DNA of 64,000 nucleotides, taken from Sphagnum compactum. Its lineage: Eukaryota; Bryophyta; Sphagnopsida; Sphagnales. Below, one piece after another: positions 14,145 through 27,690 of the stretch. Positions within the stretch are counted from its first letter, which is position 1; every line of letters starts with the position of its first letter. The translations under genes were made by a program, and so were the position numbers. The notes beneath the pieces were generated by a model. It saw nothing but the letters and a program-made list of their open reading frames with translations, did no database searches and was not told the DNA's origin. The DNA is taken from NCBI GenBank assembly GCA_965153455.1, contig OZ234504.1, positions 11,594,001 to 11,658,000 of the forward strand. Reading direction: 5' to 3'.

Positions 14145-14612
14145 AAAGCCCAAGGGGGGAGGCTTTGTAGGAATACCCAGGAGGGTGGGGACCTTTATTA
14201 GTACTCTTTTGTTTTTCCTTTGTTGCCCAGACACATGTTGATGCAACCCATTTATAGACTTTGGGTCTTTGTTTTGCACATTTTTTTGTGTCTGCAATGT
14301 GTGTTTTCAGGTTGTAACAGAATCTAGTACTGGCCCAAAGTGTGCATAATAGGACCCAAGTCTATTACAGGCCCCAAAATGGGCATTATAGGACCCAAAG
14401 TCTATAAATGGGGAGAGGACCAAAATGTGTCTAGACAGCTCTAGACATAATATATCTTGGATGAGCAAATGGATAGTCCTGGAAAAAAGAAGCAGGCAAC
14501 AATAATAACCCTAATAATAACCCTTTTCTTAATTAAGGTCTTCAATGTTGATTATTTCCCTGGCCCTAAACCCTAAACCCTAAACCCATAAACATAACAA
14601 AATTGGACATTT
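14145..14612 (+). mobile_element. LTR-like fragment (candidate Copia-type LTR)
   Basis: A polypurine stretch, CCAAGGGGGGAGG (about 14151-14163), is followed by TTTGTAGGAATACCC, which resembles a polypurine tract and the start of a Copia LTR. Further in, an imperfect 38-bp duplication (GGCCC-AAA-TG-GCAT-ATAGGACCC) at about 14333-14407 ends in CTATAAATGGGGAGAGG, a TATA-box-like LTR promoter. About 200 bp later the words TTATCACCTGGGGC resemble a decayed primer-binding site. No second LTR was found, so this could be a solo LTR or an unrelated promoter-like sequence. Confidence 0.35.
14564..14587. repeat. Interstitial telomere-type repeat (CCCTAAA)3
   Basis: Three perfect copies of the plant telomere heptamer CCCTAAA followed by CCC. 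It is too short to be a true telomere. Such short tracts also occur as telo-box elements in plant promoters; here no gene follows. Confidence 0.9.
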
Positions 14613-16304
14613 AAATGTTATCACCTGGGGCAATCATTATGACCAACCAATTACAATTGTTTGTTCTAAACCTTGTGAAGCCATTGTATCCTATTCCACA
14701 TACAAGCCCAACAATCATACAACAATCAAAATTTTAAATATTGTGATAATAAAATTTTATTGTAAAATTTTCCTTTTCCCCACCTACATATTATTTGCAA
14801 CCTGTGTGAACTCGGCCAATTTCTACATGTTCACACATGAATCAACAATTTTGAAAGTTTGTTACTACTCTAAATTTAAATGATTTTTTGTTTCATTTTT
14901 TAAAAACTTATATCAATATAATTGAATCTATGAATAAAAAAATTAACACATTACAATCCATTATATTAATGTGAAAAAGCTTATTATGTTCAATTGTGTT
15001 GCATATATTTTGATTATCTCCATTGTGTGGACTTATTTTGAATCTCTTATCGTTTAAAACCTTGTGGTACACCAATAATGCTTATAGAATGTGTTTTCAA
15101 CACTTCATTACATTGGATAAGATTCTAACGTATAGTTATTTGTAAAAAATTTCTTTAGTTTTAAAACTTTTTTATTCAATTTTAAATTTCAATAAATGAT
15201 GGTTAGGAATGGTAAAGTTAATACTATAGTACATCGGCTAATTTGACACTAATTTAAGTTTTTGAAAATTTGAAAAGTATTCCGTAACTTGTCAAAAGTT
15301 TTAGAAACCTTAATTTTGCCATTCATTGAACATTATCAAAACCATGCCACCACTAGTCAAACGTTCACGAAGCCCTACTACATATGTTGAAGGTTCATCT
15401 TGCACTATTTTTCAAGTATGTTCATAGTTTGCTTGTAAAGTTGCAATGAATGTTTTAAAGAAGATGTAGCACCATAGTACTTCCTAATGTTGATGTTCCA
15501 AGGTTCATACTACCTTTTCTTCCTTCAAGTATTTGTAAAAAATAGATCTTGTCATGCATCATGCAAGTAAACAAGCAATCATTCCTTGCCCAATAAAACT
15601 CTTTCATGATTTGAAACAATAATCCTTGTTATAAAGACTCCATCATCATCATTGTTGCAAAAACCATGATTTGTTGACATTTTGTGCGTTTGTAATTGTA
15701 AATATCCCACTTGTATCTCCATTATGATCTTTTTTGAAATCCTTGGGTTTTTTGTGTTTTTTCGTTTTTGTCACCATAACAATGTCATGCTTTCCATCTC
15801 CCTTTTATATTTCACAACATTCAACTATTCTTCTAGTTTTTCTTATGTCACATCCCTTCCTATTAGTGTTGCAACTTATCTTACATTTCCATCATGACAC
15901 GTGTTGACAAAACCCTTGAAGCTTCCTTTTTTGTTTCAAAACTGTAAATGTTGTTGGAAGGTGAAAATATAGTTAGGTGGACTATTTGGACTATCACAAT
16001 TGTAATGTTTATAGATTGTATATGAATTCTTTAAATGTAAAGTCATATTGCACATTAACATTTTCAAATTTTTAATTATCCATCTTGTAATAGATTTTTT
16101 TGGGAATCGTATTAAAAATTATGAATGAATATTAAAGAAAGAATTGACTCATAGTAGACATTTGAACCAAGCACACATTCTTCATCACAAATATTCATAT
16201 GTGAATTCAAAAGTATGTCATAGAAGGGACAAGTGTTTTTGAAAAACAATAGGACAACATCAAATGAGATGTTTAAGAATAAGATGCATTGAAACTTTCC
16301 TTAT

Positions 16305-16338
<34 letters not shown>

Positions 16339-19300
16339 TTTAATATTATATTATCAAGTTTTATTAATCTCCATTTTTCATTCAAACTTAATGTTTTTAC
16401 ATGGATTTTGGACCAAACATATGTTTAAACACGTACATACTTGGGGTTACCCATATTTTTCAATAAAGGCATAAGGAATTACATTGGATGCATAATTTAT
16501 TAATTATCGAAATGTAAAATATTTAGCTTGTGTGAAAAATGAACTCACCAAAGGCCAAAAATGAGCCACCTAACCATGCTTTCACCTTGCAACCTAGCTT
16601 ATAACTCAATTTCATGTTGTAAATTTTCTTAATTTCTAAGATTGTCAACCAATTGTTGCAAGATTATTAGATTTCAAATGTTGCCATTATTGAAGGTGGA
16701 TTGAACATTGTCACAATAATAACAATGAAAAAGTCAAAATGGAGCTCAAGTTTTTTGCTACTTCTCCAAGCTTCCATTCTTCTATTGTTGCATGCACTCA
16801 CTCCTACCATAGGTTTTCCATTTTTTATCCTTTCCAATGTATTCTCCCTTTTTGTTTTTGAATATGTTAAGTTCATCAAACGTTTTTGACATTCATGATG
16901 AACATAATGAACTTTCGTTTTTCATTCTTTTTGTTGCTAGGTGACAATGTTCATTCTCTGCATTGGATCACAAGCCAAATTTTTTCTTCCCCAATTGGTC
17001 CTTAGGTTCTTTCGCCTATTCATCACCATTTGCAAACTTGTCCTCACCTAATGATTTTTTACTTTAGGTTAAAGTTAAGGTTTGTGGATGTCCAAGGTTG
17101 GGCTTTTGTTTTTTGAAGCCAATGCATGTTTGGACATTCCAAACTTGTATCATAGGGAAGACATAGTGGGAGTGGAAAAAGTCTTGGATGCATCAATGTA
17201 GGTTTTTGAACATCTTCACAAAGTTAACAATTCTTACAAGTTTGTGCACATGTGATATAGAGTGATTGGTATTTCTAACCTTAAAACCTCACCTATTATG
17301 TTAGGTTCTAATCTCTTTTTATCTCTTTTATTTATTAGATGATTTAGGAATTGCCAATATATAAATTATATACAAATTTGGTTCAGATATGTTGATCATA
17401 TACAAATTTGAACCTCTTATTAAAAAAAGGAAAGGATTTATTTAGTGGGGTAGGCTTGAAGGCTCAAAACACAATCTGAAATTTTAGAGTGCCATGTGGC
17501 ATCATTTTAAACATTTTCAAAATAAAGGATTGTTTTATTGTTTCCTTTTTTTCATAGCACTTGAATTGTTCTGTCATAATTATATGGAAAATCCTTAATT
17601 TCATCAGTAGTAAAAATATTAATACCTCTCATAATATTGGGCGTTAAGCCTATCTCCACTCCAGGTCCCAAAAGGGATCAACTAATTTTTGGATGTTATT
17701 TGTAAAGAACATTCATGTGTTATGATAATTAAACCTTGATTGGTGTTATGGTGGTGTTTGATGATGCATTAGGGCGTAAAAGAGACGAAATACATTTCAT
17801 GGTTTGAAATAAAAGTCTGTGTGGGCATTTCATCACGGAATCAAACAACAACTACAATCTCTTGTTTGGGATTCATAAACTCAAGGGCTAGTTGTGATAA
17901 TACTTACTGGCATAATAAAGAAAGCTCTAATGTTAACAAATTTATGGAATCATCTTGTGATTAATGGCCAAGTTTATGCTAATATTATCATGCATTGTTC
18001 CAAAACCCTTACATCCATCCAAGGTTTCATTTCTTTATTTTGTTGTTGTTGTTGACCATACAAATCAAGTCAAATATGTTCTAAAGGAATCCCTAAAATT
18101 GGCATGTTAAATGAAAAGACCAAAATTTTTGAATTTGAAATTTTTAGTTGTGTACCTTTGTTGAAGCTATTCATGATTTCAACAAACATGATTTGGCATT
18201 TTGTTTGAGTAAATTAGACTTGTGGTAATGTAATGTAGTGTAAGTTTTGTATATAGAAAAGTTGTGGGTTTTGGATTTCAAGTAAGATTTTTGACAATTT
18301 TACCATGATGAATTTGAGCTCATGGACTTGGGGACATGACATTAAGTAAAAACATCTAACTATTTACCAATTTTTATGTTTTGTCTTCATTTAACTTCCC
18401 TACATTATAGAGGTGATTGGAACTTTTCCTCACATTTTTCAACCCTAAACCTTAAATCACGATTACCATGATGGAAAGGATCACTTTGTGCATGGTAGGA
18501 TTTGGATTTTATATGTGTAGTACCCACATGAAGCAAATTAACTTAATCACAAAATAATTTGTTATGAAGGTTATTGCATATAATTAGAAGTTGAAAATGT
18601 ATGGAAGATGAAAATTTCACATAAATAATATAAGTTCATTATTGAATCAACACAAATGTCTAGGAATATCTTGTGCAATTGTTCCAGAACACCATTTATA
18701 ACAATATGTATAGGTCCAAAAATAGTTAGGTTTCCATTTCAATTCTTGCATCATTTTTTTCACTTGCATGTTTTGTAAAAAAACAAATTGATGTTTCCTA
18801 TTTGGTTCCCAAGTGCAAAAGTGACAGAGGATGCTTGAATTTCCAAATAGATCTTATGATAAAAGATATGGAAGTAAGGTGGTAGTTGTTTCAATACCAT
18901 TGGCAAAACCCATTAGTCACAACGTAATATTGTATGATAATGAATTAGTTAAAACTTAGTTATTTTAAAATAGTTGAAGTCTTATCATCCATGTTGGATG
19001 AATGACAATCCATGTAAGCACCTTGATGGATGTAATCATTTTCTTGTGAGATTTATGTAGTAATGGATTATTAATTTAGATGGTTGATTCTAAACAATTT
19101 GCACATAATTGCATGTATTTCTTGATCATATATTCCATGTAGATTTTCATTTATGGTATGGCATGTCTAGTGCAATTGATTTAATTCATATGATAATTCT
19201 TATGGTGTAGGAATACGTAGACTTGCAAATGGTTGCAAACAACAAAAAAATCTAGTTACAGGGCAAGTTGCAAAACTCTTTATTTTTCATAGTACAAACC

Positions 19301-22300
19301 ATAAGCTAAAAACCCATGTGAAAACTTGATTCACTAGCAAGGTTACTTAGTTCTTCTAGAAAACCTTTGAATATGTCAACACCATCAACATCTATTATTG
19401 CTAACAATTTCTCCACCTATAGGCTAAAGTGTCATCTAACTCAATTTGGGCAATTGCCCATGTTGTCACAAAAACTTTTGCACCCATTATTAAACAATGT
19501 GTTTTAAAGAAGTTTGGAGGCTACTAGTTTTTATATAATGCATTGCAAGGCCAACATTGTGATTAATAATATTTACTTGCAAGATGAATGTAATAATTGA
19601 CCAACAATAGCCAAACCATTTATACAATGTGGGGATTTTGATTCATAGTTCGAAATTTTCTACATTTACATGGTAGCAAAAGTTATGAGTGTATTACAAC
19701 CTATTTTTTCATTTGATGTTGAATTTCAAATGGATATAACTCATAACATGTTTATTCTAAAGCTTAATTTCAATACAAGAATCTACAATGCATTAAGGAT
19801 TCTATGAGCAAGGAGGTAGCCAATATTTGTTTTTAAGTATGATAAGAAGATAATGATCCCTTTGTTCATAAATTTTAGTTGGTAGCAATTGGTTGCATAT
19901 AGTTTCAATTGAGTTGTTGACTCCTATAGTGGATATGATATCTCATTATAGATAGTCTTAGTAAACGTAACTTTCCTTAAGATGGTTTAGCTTCTAAAAT
20001 TGTGAGATTAACAAATTTTCCTAGTTTTAAATTCATTTTTCCTTATTTATTCATATACTAGCTAGAGGTGTAAGTTCTAAAAACAAAAAATTAATGTTTA
20101 AACTTATGCTTACCAAATGTTTCTAATAATGTACAAATAACATATTTGAAAGGTTGACAACAAGATAATTTAGTATCCATTCAATATTGCATGGAGTGTT
20201 TATGCCCATTAATGCATATTTTGATTGATGGGAAGTGATCACCCAAACAATTTTAACACATTTTGTTTATTCATTGAAAAAAATCAAAAATCAAAAATGA
20301 TGTTTCACCCCATTGGTTTCAAATGTCACCTATATTAATGGTGTTCCATTATGGCCTTATTTTATTATGCATTGCAATTGCCATGGAGTTTGAATTTCAT
20401 ATGTGAAAAGCAAGTTGACATTCTCATCTCTATCTTGCCAAAATTTAGCACAAACTCTTCATTCTCCAAACTTTACATTTTGAAATATGTGAATGCATCA
20501 TTTTGGGCATAGTGCTCAACTCCCAATATCAAACAATATTTCATAATTCAAAGAAATAATTTTCATCGTGAATTCACCATACTTCACTTGTTCCAACCAA
20601 ACTTGCTTATGTTCTTCATACATTTGTAAAAATGTTGTGCCCCATTTCTAAATACAAAAAACACATGAATTTAATGAAATTTTCTTATTTGAAAAACATA
20701 ATGTGATCTTCATGAATTTGATTCCTAATTTGATGGTTTATGAATTGAAATTTCTTCCTTTTTTGTGTGATCTATACGGTAATATGCAATTTGTAATGTA
20801 GGTACAATTATTTGATTGAAAATTGTACCTTATATTATGTATACAAACTTTCTTTTTTGATCATTTATGTGCTACATCAATCCTATATTCCTTTGTTCCA
20901 TATGATGCATATTCATAATATGTGTCCATTGTCATGGAAGAATCCTTTTGTGATCGTTTGATGACACTTTCAGAAGTGAGTATTTATTGGAATACTCCAT
21001 TACAGCTCCCCTTTCCTCGAGCCCTTGCCCATCAATGAAACTTGACATTATTTTCTATTGCATACATTGTCACAAATTTGGTTTCAAACTCCATTTTCAC
21101 CATCATCTCCCATGTTTAAGTTCATGTAAGCAATAGGTGAAATGATTGGGTTTTATATAAAAGCAAGTGCTTTCTTCCTAACCATAGTAGTCTATTCATT
21201 GAAAAAACCCTAAACCCTTATGTATCTCCTCAATTGTGTGGTACTTAATCAACTATTGGGTGGACTTAAATTACAACTAATATGTCATGTGATACCTATT
21301 TAGATATGAAGTCAATCTTGGATTGCAATTAGTATGGATGCAAAACCTTGATGTGCTATTGGCAACTTGCTACATTTGATTTAATATTTGACACAATTTC
21401 CTATTTTCTATATGCAAAACCCATATGCTTAAAATGAATATGGAAGTCATGCTAATAATTAAACTTTCAACTTCCAATGATCACAAATTTTATTGAATAA
21501 AAAATTGGAATAAAAATGTCTTTGACATGATCACACATCTCTTCCAAAAATTGTTTATTGTGCATCCTAAAAGAATGACTAAAACTGAATGCTCTATATT
21601 CCAAGCATTAAGCTTGGCAAATATTGTTAAAAAAAACCTTATCCTTAAACATATGTTTTTTCTATTTTTGTATTGGGAGGTTCACAAAACCTATGGCACA
21701 GATGATGTTCTCAATAATAAACTTTATATCTCAAACTTTCATGCTTAATCTAATTTGAAGTTATGTAATTCACAAACCTTTAGTCACAAAATCTACCTTA
21801 AGAATGTCTCATTTGCAGTAATGATCAACACACCTTAACACTCTATCACCCATCGAAATGTTAATGATGAAATAATACTAACCATGTTAATGGTACTAGT
21901 GTAAGTGCTTGTCCACATGCTGCGTGTTGATACAACTTACAACCATCAGCATTCAAAAGAGAAGGGCAAAGGAAAGTAATGTAGTATGGGAGATGCTAGT
22001 AACCTAGTAAGAGTTTTAGATGGAGGCTATTTATAGATTGTCGCATGGTTTTATGCATTGCAAAGTTCTTGTCCTTCATCATCAGTACTTGTCTTGCTCA
22101 CAGAAAAAATACTTGAATATTCATTTTTCCCACTTGAATTTGAACTCACACTACCAAGAAAGCAACAATTAAGATGCATTCACACTTGGTGTTATGGACT
22201 CTAAGGTTGACTTCCTTAACACCATGCTACGAATTTAGCATGAGTCAAACCCTGTGTAGAACCACGTAGGGGGCGTGGCAAGGATGTCGAGGCGCTCGTT

Positions 22301-22990
22301 GAGGGGGTGTATCTAACGTCTGCCATCCAGTATCCAATTCATAATAAAATACACACACCAAAATAAAACAGGTTGTTCATAAAAAGTATGATGGAATGAG
22401 CTTAGCTAATTTGGGCCCCTGTAAATTGCAATTCCGAGATCACTCCAATCTCTTTTTTGTTTTCCTGGGTGTGATATTAGGACAAGAGAACAACGACAAA
22501 AGGAATAATAATGTTCCTCCAAAACAACCAGCACCCAAGCAGGGATCAGCGGCATTAAAGACCATTGTGTCAAATTCTTTAACATTTCCCCATGTGGTTG
22601 GCTGGCTCTCCGTCCTTGTTCCTTTGCTGAAAACAAGTCATCATGTGAACTGCGTGTTTGTTCTGGGAATCCAAATGAGTTCGTCTTGAGACAGGAAGGT
22701 TGCGTCAGAATGCATTATTGGCACACACACAAAAAACACCAGTTTTCCTTCCCAAAGTTCAAATTTCCAATCTATCTATGAAGACAGGTCGTTTGCTTGT
22801 TTTATTTGTGCTGTTGAGATCTGCCAAAAACCCTGACGTCTCTTGCCACGCTCTTCTTTACTATTGGAAATGCCTCATGAGTAGGGAGGGTTGCACTGAG
22901 TTGGTTTCATAATGTTTCCACCTACAGTGCAGTTCAGTGCAGAAGTTATTGAATATTAGACAAAATTTTCACTGAAAATTTGTTTAAATA
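14613..22990. other. Gene-poor AT-rich DNA
   Basis: No coding region or recognisable transposon protein was found over 8 kb. Long open frames are absent, as expected for old decayed insertions. An AT microsatellite is listed separately. About 22168-22215 contains CACACTTGGTGTTATGGACT, which is shared with one end of the MITE at 53.4 kb, so a fragment of that family may lie here. The GC content rises from about 22.25 kb towards the transporter gene. Confidence 0.5.
16308..16335. repeat. (AT)n microsatellite
   Basis: About 14 uninterrupted AT dinucleotides, read directly. Confidence 0.95.
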
Positions 22991-22998
22991 AAAATAAA

Positions 22999-23240
22999 GG
23001 AAAATTTTAAATTCACACCTTTTTTGGTTAAATTCACACCCTTCGCGCTTCCGATTTTATGCAGATTACTTTAAGAGTATGTTCCTTTATGAGTTCAATT
23101 ATTTCTGGGTTCAATTACCTCACCCCAACCCTGTTTACAGGGGGGTCGGGCAGACACACTCAAATTTAATCTGCATATAATCGGACGCGCGAAGAAAGGG
23201 TGTGAATTTAACCAAAAAAGGTGTGAATTAAAAAATTTCC
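22999..23240. mobile_element. 242-bp MITE with long inverted repeats and 8-bp duplication
   Basis: The left arm 22999-23068 and the right arm 23167-23240 are inverted copies (GGAAAATTTTAAATTCACAC at the left end; arms 70 and 74 bp with few mismatches) around a 98-bp centre. AAAATAAA occurs directly on both sides (22991-22998 and 23241-23248), an 8-bp direct repeat of hAT-type length. The low complexity of that octamer weakens the target-site argument, but the arms are unmistakable. The element sits about 300 bp before the start codon of the WAT1-related gene. Confidence 0.88.
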
Positions 23241-23547
23241 AAAATAAATTATAAGAGAATTTCAGAGAGGTCTTGGTATTCTTGGAAAGCCCTCAGGTGA
23301 GTGGTAGAGTGGAATTTAATAAAGGTAATTTGAAAACTTCTAGACCTAAGGTGCAAGCGATATTGAATTTGGAGTAGTTTTTGCCAGTGGAAATTCAATT
23401 AAATTACAAAAAAAAAAGATTTTGGAAGGAAACATTAGTTGGGTAACCAATTCACACTTGGGTCAAAGGCACAGGCTTCACTAGTTACGATCATTACAGC
23501 AAAACCAACAGCAGTTAGCTGAGCCTGTTGCAAAATTGAGAACGGCG

Positions 23548-26500
23548 ATGGCGGAGCTCAAGGTCGTACTGACGATGGCGCTGGTGCAGCTGCTGTACAG
23601 CGTCTATAACCTCTTGGTGCGGGCTTCTCTTGTCACCGGCATCAATCCCGTAGTGTTCGCAGTCTACCGAGACTTGCTCGCCTTGCTCATGCTTTGGCCC
23701 TTGGCCTTCTTCCTTGAAAGGTGGCTGCGCTCTTCCCCCTCCCCCTCTTTTCTCATGCCCGAAGCTTGCTGGAATTTTGTAGAGGGTTGGTAGTTGGTAC
23801 CCAATATTCTTACCCATAATATTCGCTAAGTTGAGTTTTGATTCCAATTCCATGTACAGGAGACTATGGACTCGAATTTCTCCCACAGTACTCATCATGT
23901 TACTCTTCTCTGGGATTACCGGGTAAGAATAAGCCCCACAGTACTCCATCTCCAGAAATTCAGTTTCAGACATTTATTGGTGACCAGGAGTCACTCTCCC
24001 ATGTGGTGAGGATGATGATATCATGCAGCTCTTTCTGGATCTTGAAAGCCAGCATTTGTAGGAATTGAGTGACCCTTCATTGATGAAAAGATAGTAGTTT
24101 CCAGACTTGTGGTGTAGCACAATGAGGGGATGGATACATGACAGTGCTGACATTATAGATTGCGTGTATCATCTTGAGAACTCTGTTTTGAGTGCATAAC
24201 ATCAGCTCCACCCATACTTGCATTTGACCCTGCAACAGAATTTCTCACATTCAAGATTACTTATTCACTGCTTCCCAAGCCCCACCCATAACAAATGAAA
24301 CTGGGACTGCAAAAGATCAGAAACTACTAATAGCAGGTTTAGTCAATGTAGCTGGCAAATCAAGAGCAGGTGTTAGACTGTGCAGTGGCTTTTGCGAGCC
24401 CCAGCATATTGAGCAAAAATGCTGAGCCAAAGCCATTTTACTAAAGCATGTTTGGCAAGTTTTTATTGATCTTCATCCAAAACCTGTCTGCTGGTGGTGA
24501 TGCTCTAGCAAACCTCACAAACACTGTGGTTTGTATTGTGCAGGATTTATGCATTTCAGGTTCTTGCCCTGCTGGGGTTAGCTTACACATCTGCCCCCTT
24601 GATTGCAGGCATACAAAATATGACACCTGTATTCACTTTCATTATTGGGGTTGTATTCAGGTACACTCACTCCAACAGCTTCTCCTTCCTTAAACCTTCC
24701 ATAGATTCAGATGTATTTGTGAGGAGTTTGGAATGTCTTGAACAGCCTTGCAGTGTAAGAAGGTTGCTGAAGATAGCCTTCAAGGCCATCTGGCTAAGAC
24801 ACAGTCTTGTCTGACAGTTCTGCTTGACATGATGATATCAAGCTTGAAGCCAAATGAAGAGAGCTGCTTCAGGCACATTTGTGTCACAATCCTCCTTTTT
24901 TTGCAGATGATTAGAATTTTTTTCCAACATCCCCACTGATAGAGGACAGTTGTAGCAAAAATCTTTGTAGAAGAGATTGATGCATTTCTGAGTTACACTT
25001 TCAAGTTCTATGCATGGCAGACACCAGAGTTGAGGGTTGGTTTCTGCGTGAGTAGTGATGATCTGAAACTTAATGCCAGACAGAGTGAATTTGACGTTTT
25101 GCTGCTGTTGAAATGCACGTGCATGAAGAGCAATCTATCCCCTATCTCTGCACATATCTATTTGACATAGTATTGAATTGACTGTTTTATAGGATTGAAA
25201 CTATCCGATATTCTCGACCTAGTGGACAGGCTCAGATTTCAGGGTTTCTGGCATGTGTTGGGGGAGCAGTAACCATGTCTCTTTATAAGGGGCCAGTTAT
25301 TTTCCCCAACCTGCTAACATCTACCACGGTATCTGGAAGTACAAATTTCCAAGATCAAGGGCTCGATATAGTGATTTCTGAAGGGCTCAAGAAATTTATT
25401 GTGGAGTGGAAGATAGACTCTTGGAAGTTTGGGTCGTTTTGTGGGATCGCATCTTCTTTTTTAATCAGCATATATATCAACTTACAGGTATGTGCCCTTG
25501 TCCTTGTTTGCTACCTAGGTACTGTTCAATGATGAGGGCCTGTTCACACATGCCTAATGCACATGTTGAATGCATTTGGAACCTGACATGCAGCAGTGTG
25601 CTCAGTACTGCTGGGTTAGCAAATGTAATTTTGGGCACTTTTAAATGTCCATTGGCTCTCCCCAGAACAAAATAAGTTAATGGTTTGCCTAATTTATTAT
25701 TATTGTACTCCCAGGCCATTTTCTTTCTTGGAACTGTTGAATTCCAGCCATGTGTAAGGTTGGAATCAAGAGCAATCCCCAGATTAAAAAAGAATAGGAT
25801 CAAATGTTCTACTGCAAAAGGGCTGTGTGGACCACACTCTGGCAGAACTTAACTTTGCTGTTGCAGCAATTGTCAGTGTTCAAGGTCTTCTGCAAACCAG
25901 GCAGGAGCCCAATGACGTTCAGTGAAACCCTGAGGGTTTAGGTCCTATCTATATCTCTAGTTATACAAGACATGTTCCCCAATTTTGATTGTATAGTTGT
26001 TTCAAGAAAGAAGACCCCAGGACATTGCAGATTATGCTACATGGTGTCACTTGGAGTGGTTCACAAAACCAATTGTAGCTTGGTCAGTTGGACAGTTCTA
26101 GATGCTAATAATGCAGGATTAAGTAGTCCCCTTTTTCTTGTGTCACAATATCAGATAATTATATAGCAGATTTTGAACCAGTAAGTTTGCACAATGTCCC
26201 CTTGTCTTCTATTCTAACAGAGTTTTTGTGAACTTCAAATCAGAGACCGATCTTGGATAGGTATCCTGCACCTGTATCAGTTACAGCACTTGAATATCTA
26301 GTTGGTGCCGTTCTTTTGGCTCTCACAAGCATAACTTGGGTGAAGAATCCTTCAAGTTGGGCTGTTAGCCAAAGGGCTAACCTGCTAGCCATTGCTTATG
26401 CGGTATGTGCTTCTCTTTCCTTCAAATCCTATTATTGTTTCTTCTTATTCCTGGATTCATCACCTTTTCATGTCACCATTTATGTTCTGAAAGAGAAAGC

Positions 26501-27510
26501 ACATCTGAAATGACATGGTCAACTGGTTTGATTAGCAGCTCTGTCTTTTTCTCTTTCTTCTGGACTCTTATGAGCCCTTCCAGCCAGAGCAGGCACAGCC
26601 TACTTGTAAAGAGATAAGTAGACCCTGCATGTCTGAGGATCTAACTTTTCTTAAGGTCTGCATGTCTACACCAGGTGGCATGTATATGAAATTTTGTGTA
26701 GACTGTTGCCATCAAGGTAATTGAGATGAAGGTAGTGACCACCATTCTGTTGTCTTTCCCTTACCTGCATCGCTCATCCTCAACCTGCTCTTGCTGCATT
26801 CATATTGGAGAGGTATAGCAAGAACTATCTCATACAGTTTTATGATCACTTCAGGCTGTAAGTTGAACTTGCATAGAGAGCACTGTTTGTGTCAGGTTTT
26901 ATCTGATTGGATTTGGTTGCTTGCAGGGGGTTATAAATTCAGCATTGAATTTCTCTCTACAGACATGGTGTCTGGGAAGAAGTGGACCAATTTTTGTATC
27001 AATATTTGCACCTGTCCAGACCATATTAACCACAATTCTCTCTCTCATTTTTCTCGGAGATCCTTACCACTGGGGCAGGTAGGCTACAGGGGCCCTACTC
27101 CTTTAAGAAAGCCATGATTTTGTGAGGGGCTTGAATTGATTCCTTGACTCCACAGCTGAACATGCCTCCAGGTCTAAGATTGTGTGATGTCATAAATTTG
27201 GTTCCTGATAAGGGAAAGGGGGATTTTTGGGTGGCTCAGTTTGCTGGGAAGCATTTTAGTAGTTGCTGGATTATATCTTGTGATATGGGGACAGAATGAG
27301 GACTGCCGCTCTGTTCAGAGGTCCACAAAACTTCGGTTGGTTCCAGATGGCCAGCCTGGTGTGAAGACACCTCCTTCACTTGAAGAGTCATTGTTACAGT
27401 ATGTCTTTCCTTCTCTTTTTATTTTCCTCTCACTTTGCTCAGATTCTAGATTTGAATACTGTACTTGTAGAAGAACAATTTGCTCTGCTATAGCTGGGCT
27501 ACTGAGTTGA
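23548..27510 (+). CDS. WAT1-related (UMAMIT/nodulin MtN21-type) EamA transporter, 7 exons
   Basis: Exons: 23548-23720, 23860-23922, 24544-24660, 25193-25487, 26244-26402, 26927-27078 and 27240-27510. Introns are GT-AG and phases match; the total is 1230 nt or 409 residues. The chosen ATG begins MAELKVVLTMALVQLLYSVY, the usual first membrane segment. Family blocks follow in order: AVYRDLLALLMLWPLAF, GLAYTSAPLIAGIQNMTPVF, CVGGAVTMSLYKGP, RYPAPVSVTALEYLVGAVLL, LQTWCLGRSGPIFVSIF and GSILVVAGLYLVIWGQ. These give the two EamA repeats and about ten membrane spans. Relatives move auxin (WAT1, vacuolar membrane) or amino acids (UMAMITs, export); the substrate here is unknown. The 3' end is uncertain. 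A donor at 27399 joined to an acceptor ending at 27686 would stop at 27688-27690 and give 373 residues, which is nearer the usual family length. The gene appears intact. Confidence 0.92.
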
Positions 27511-27690
27511 CCCTAATATATTATGTTGTAATCACCTCACTATTACTGATCATCAACTCACTAGATGCTATAAACCTTAAGGCAATTTAACAAGTGAATG
27601 ACCATGCATGGGGGTTTCTGAGTGTTGTGGCTTGACCAGTAGGGATCATGATTTTATTTTCATTTTGTTTTTTGCTGATTATGCAGATGA

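Noticed and set aside
14564-14587. Chromosome-end or fusion signature from CCCTAAA units
   Set aside because: Only three units are present inside other sequence, far too few for a telomere or fusion relic; a short interstitial tract or telo-box is sufficient.
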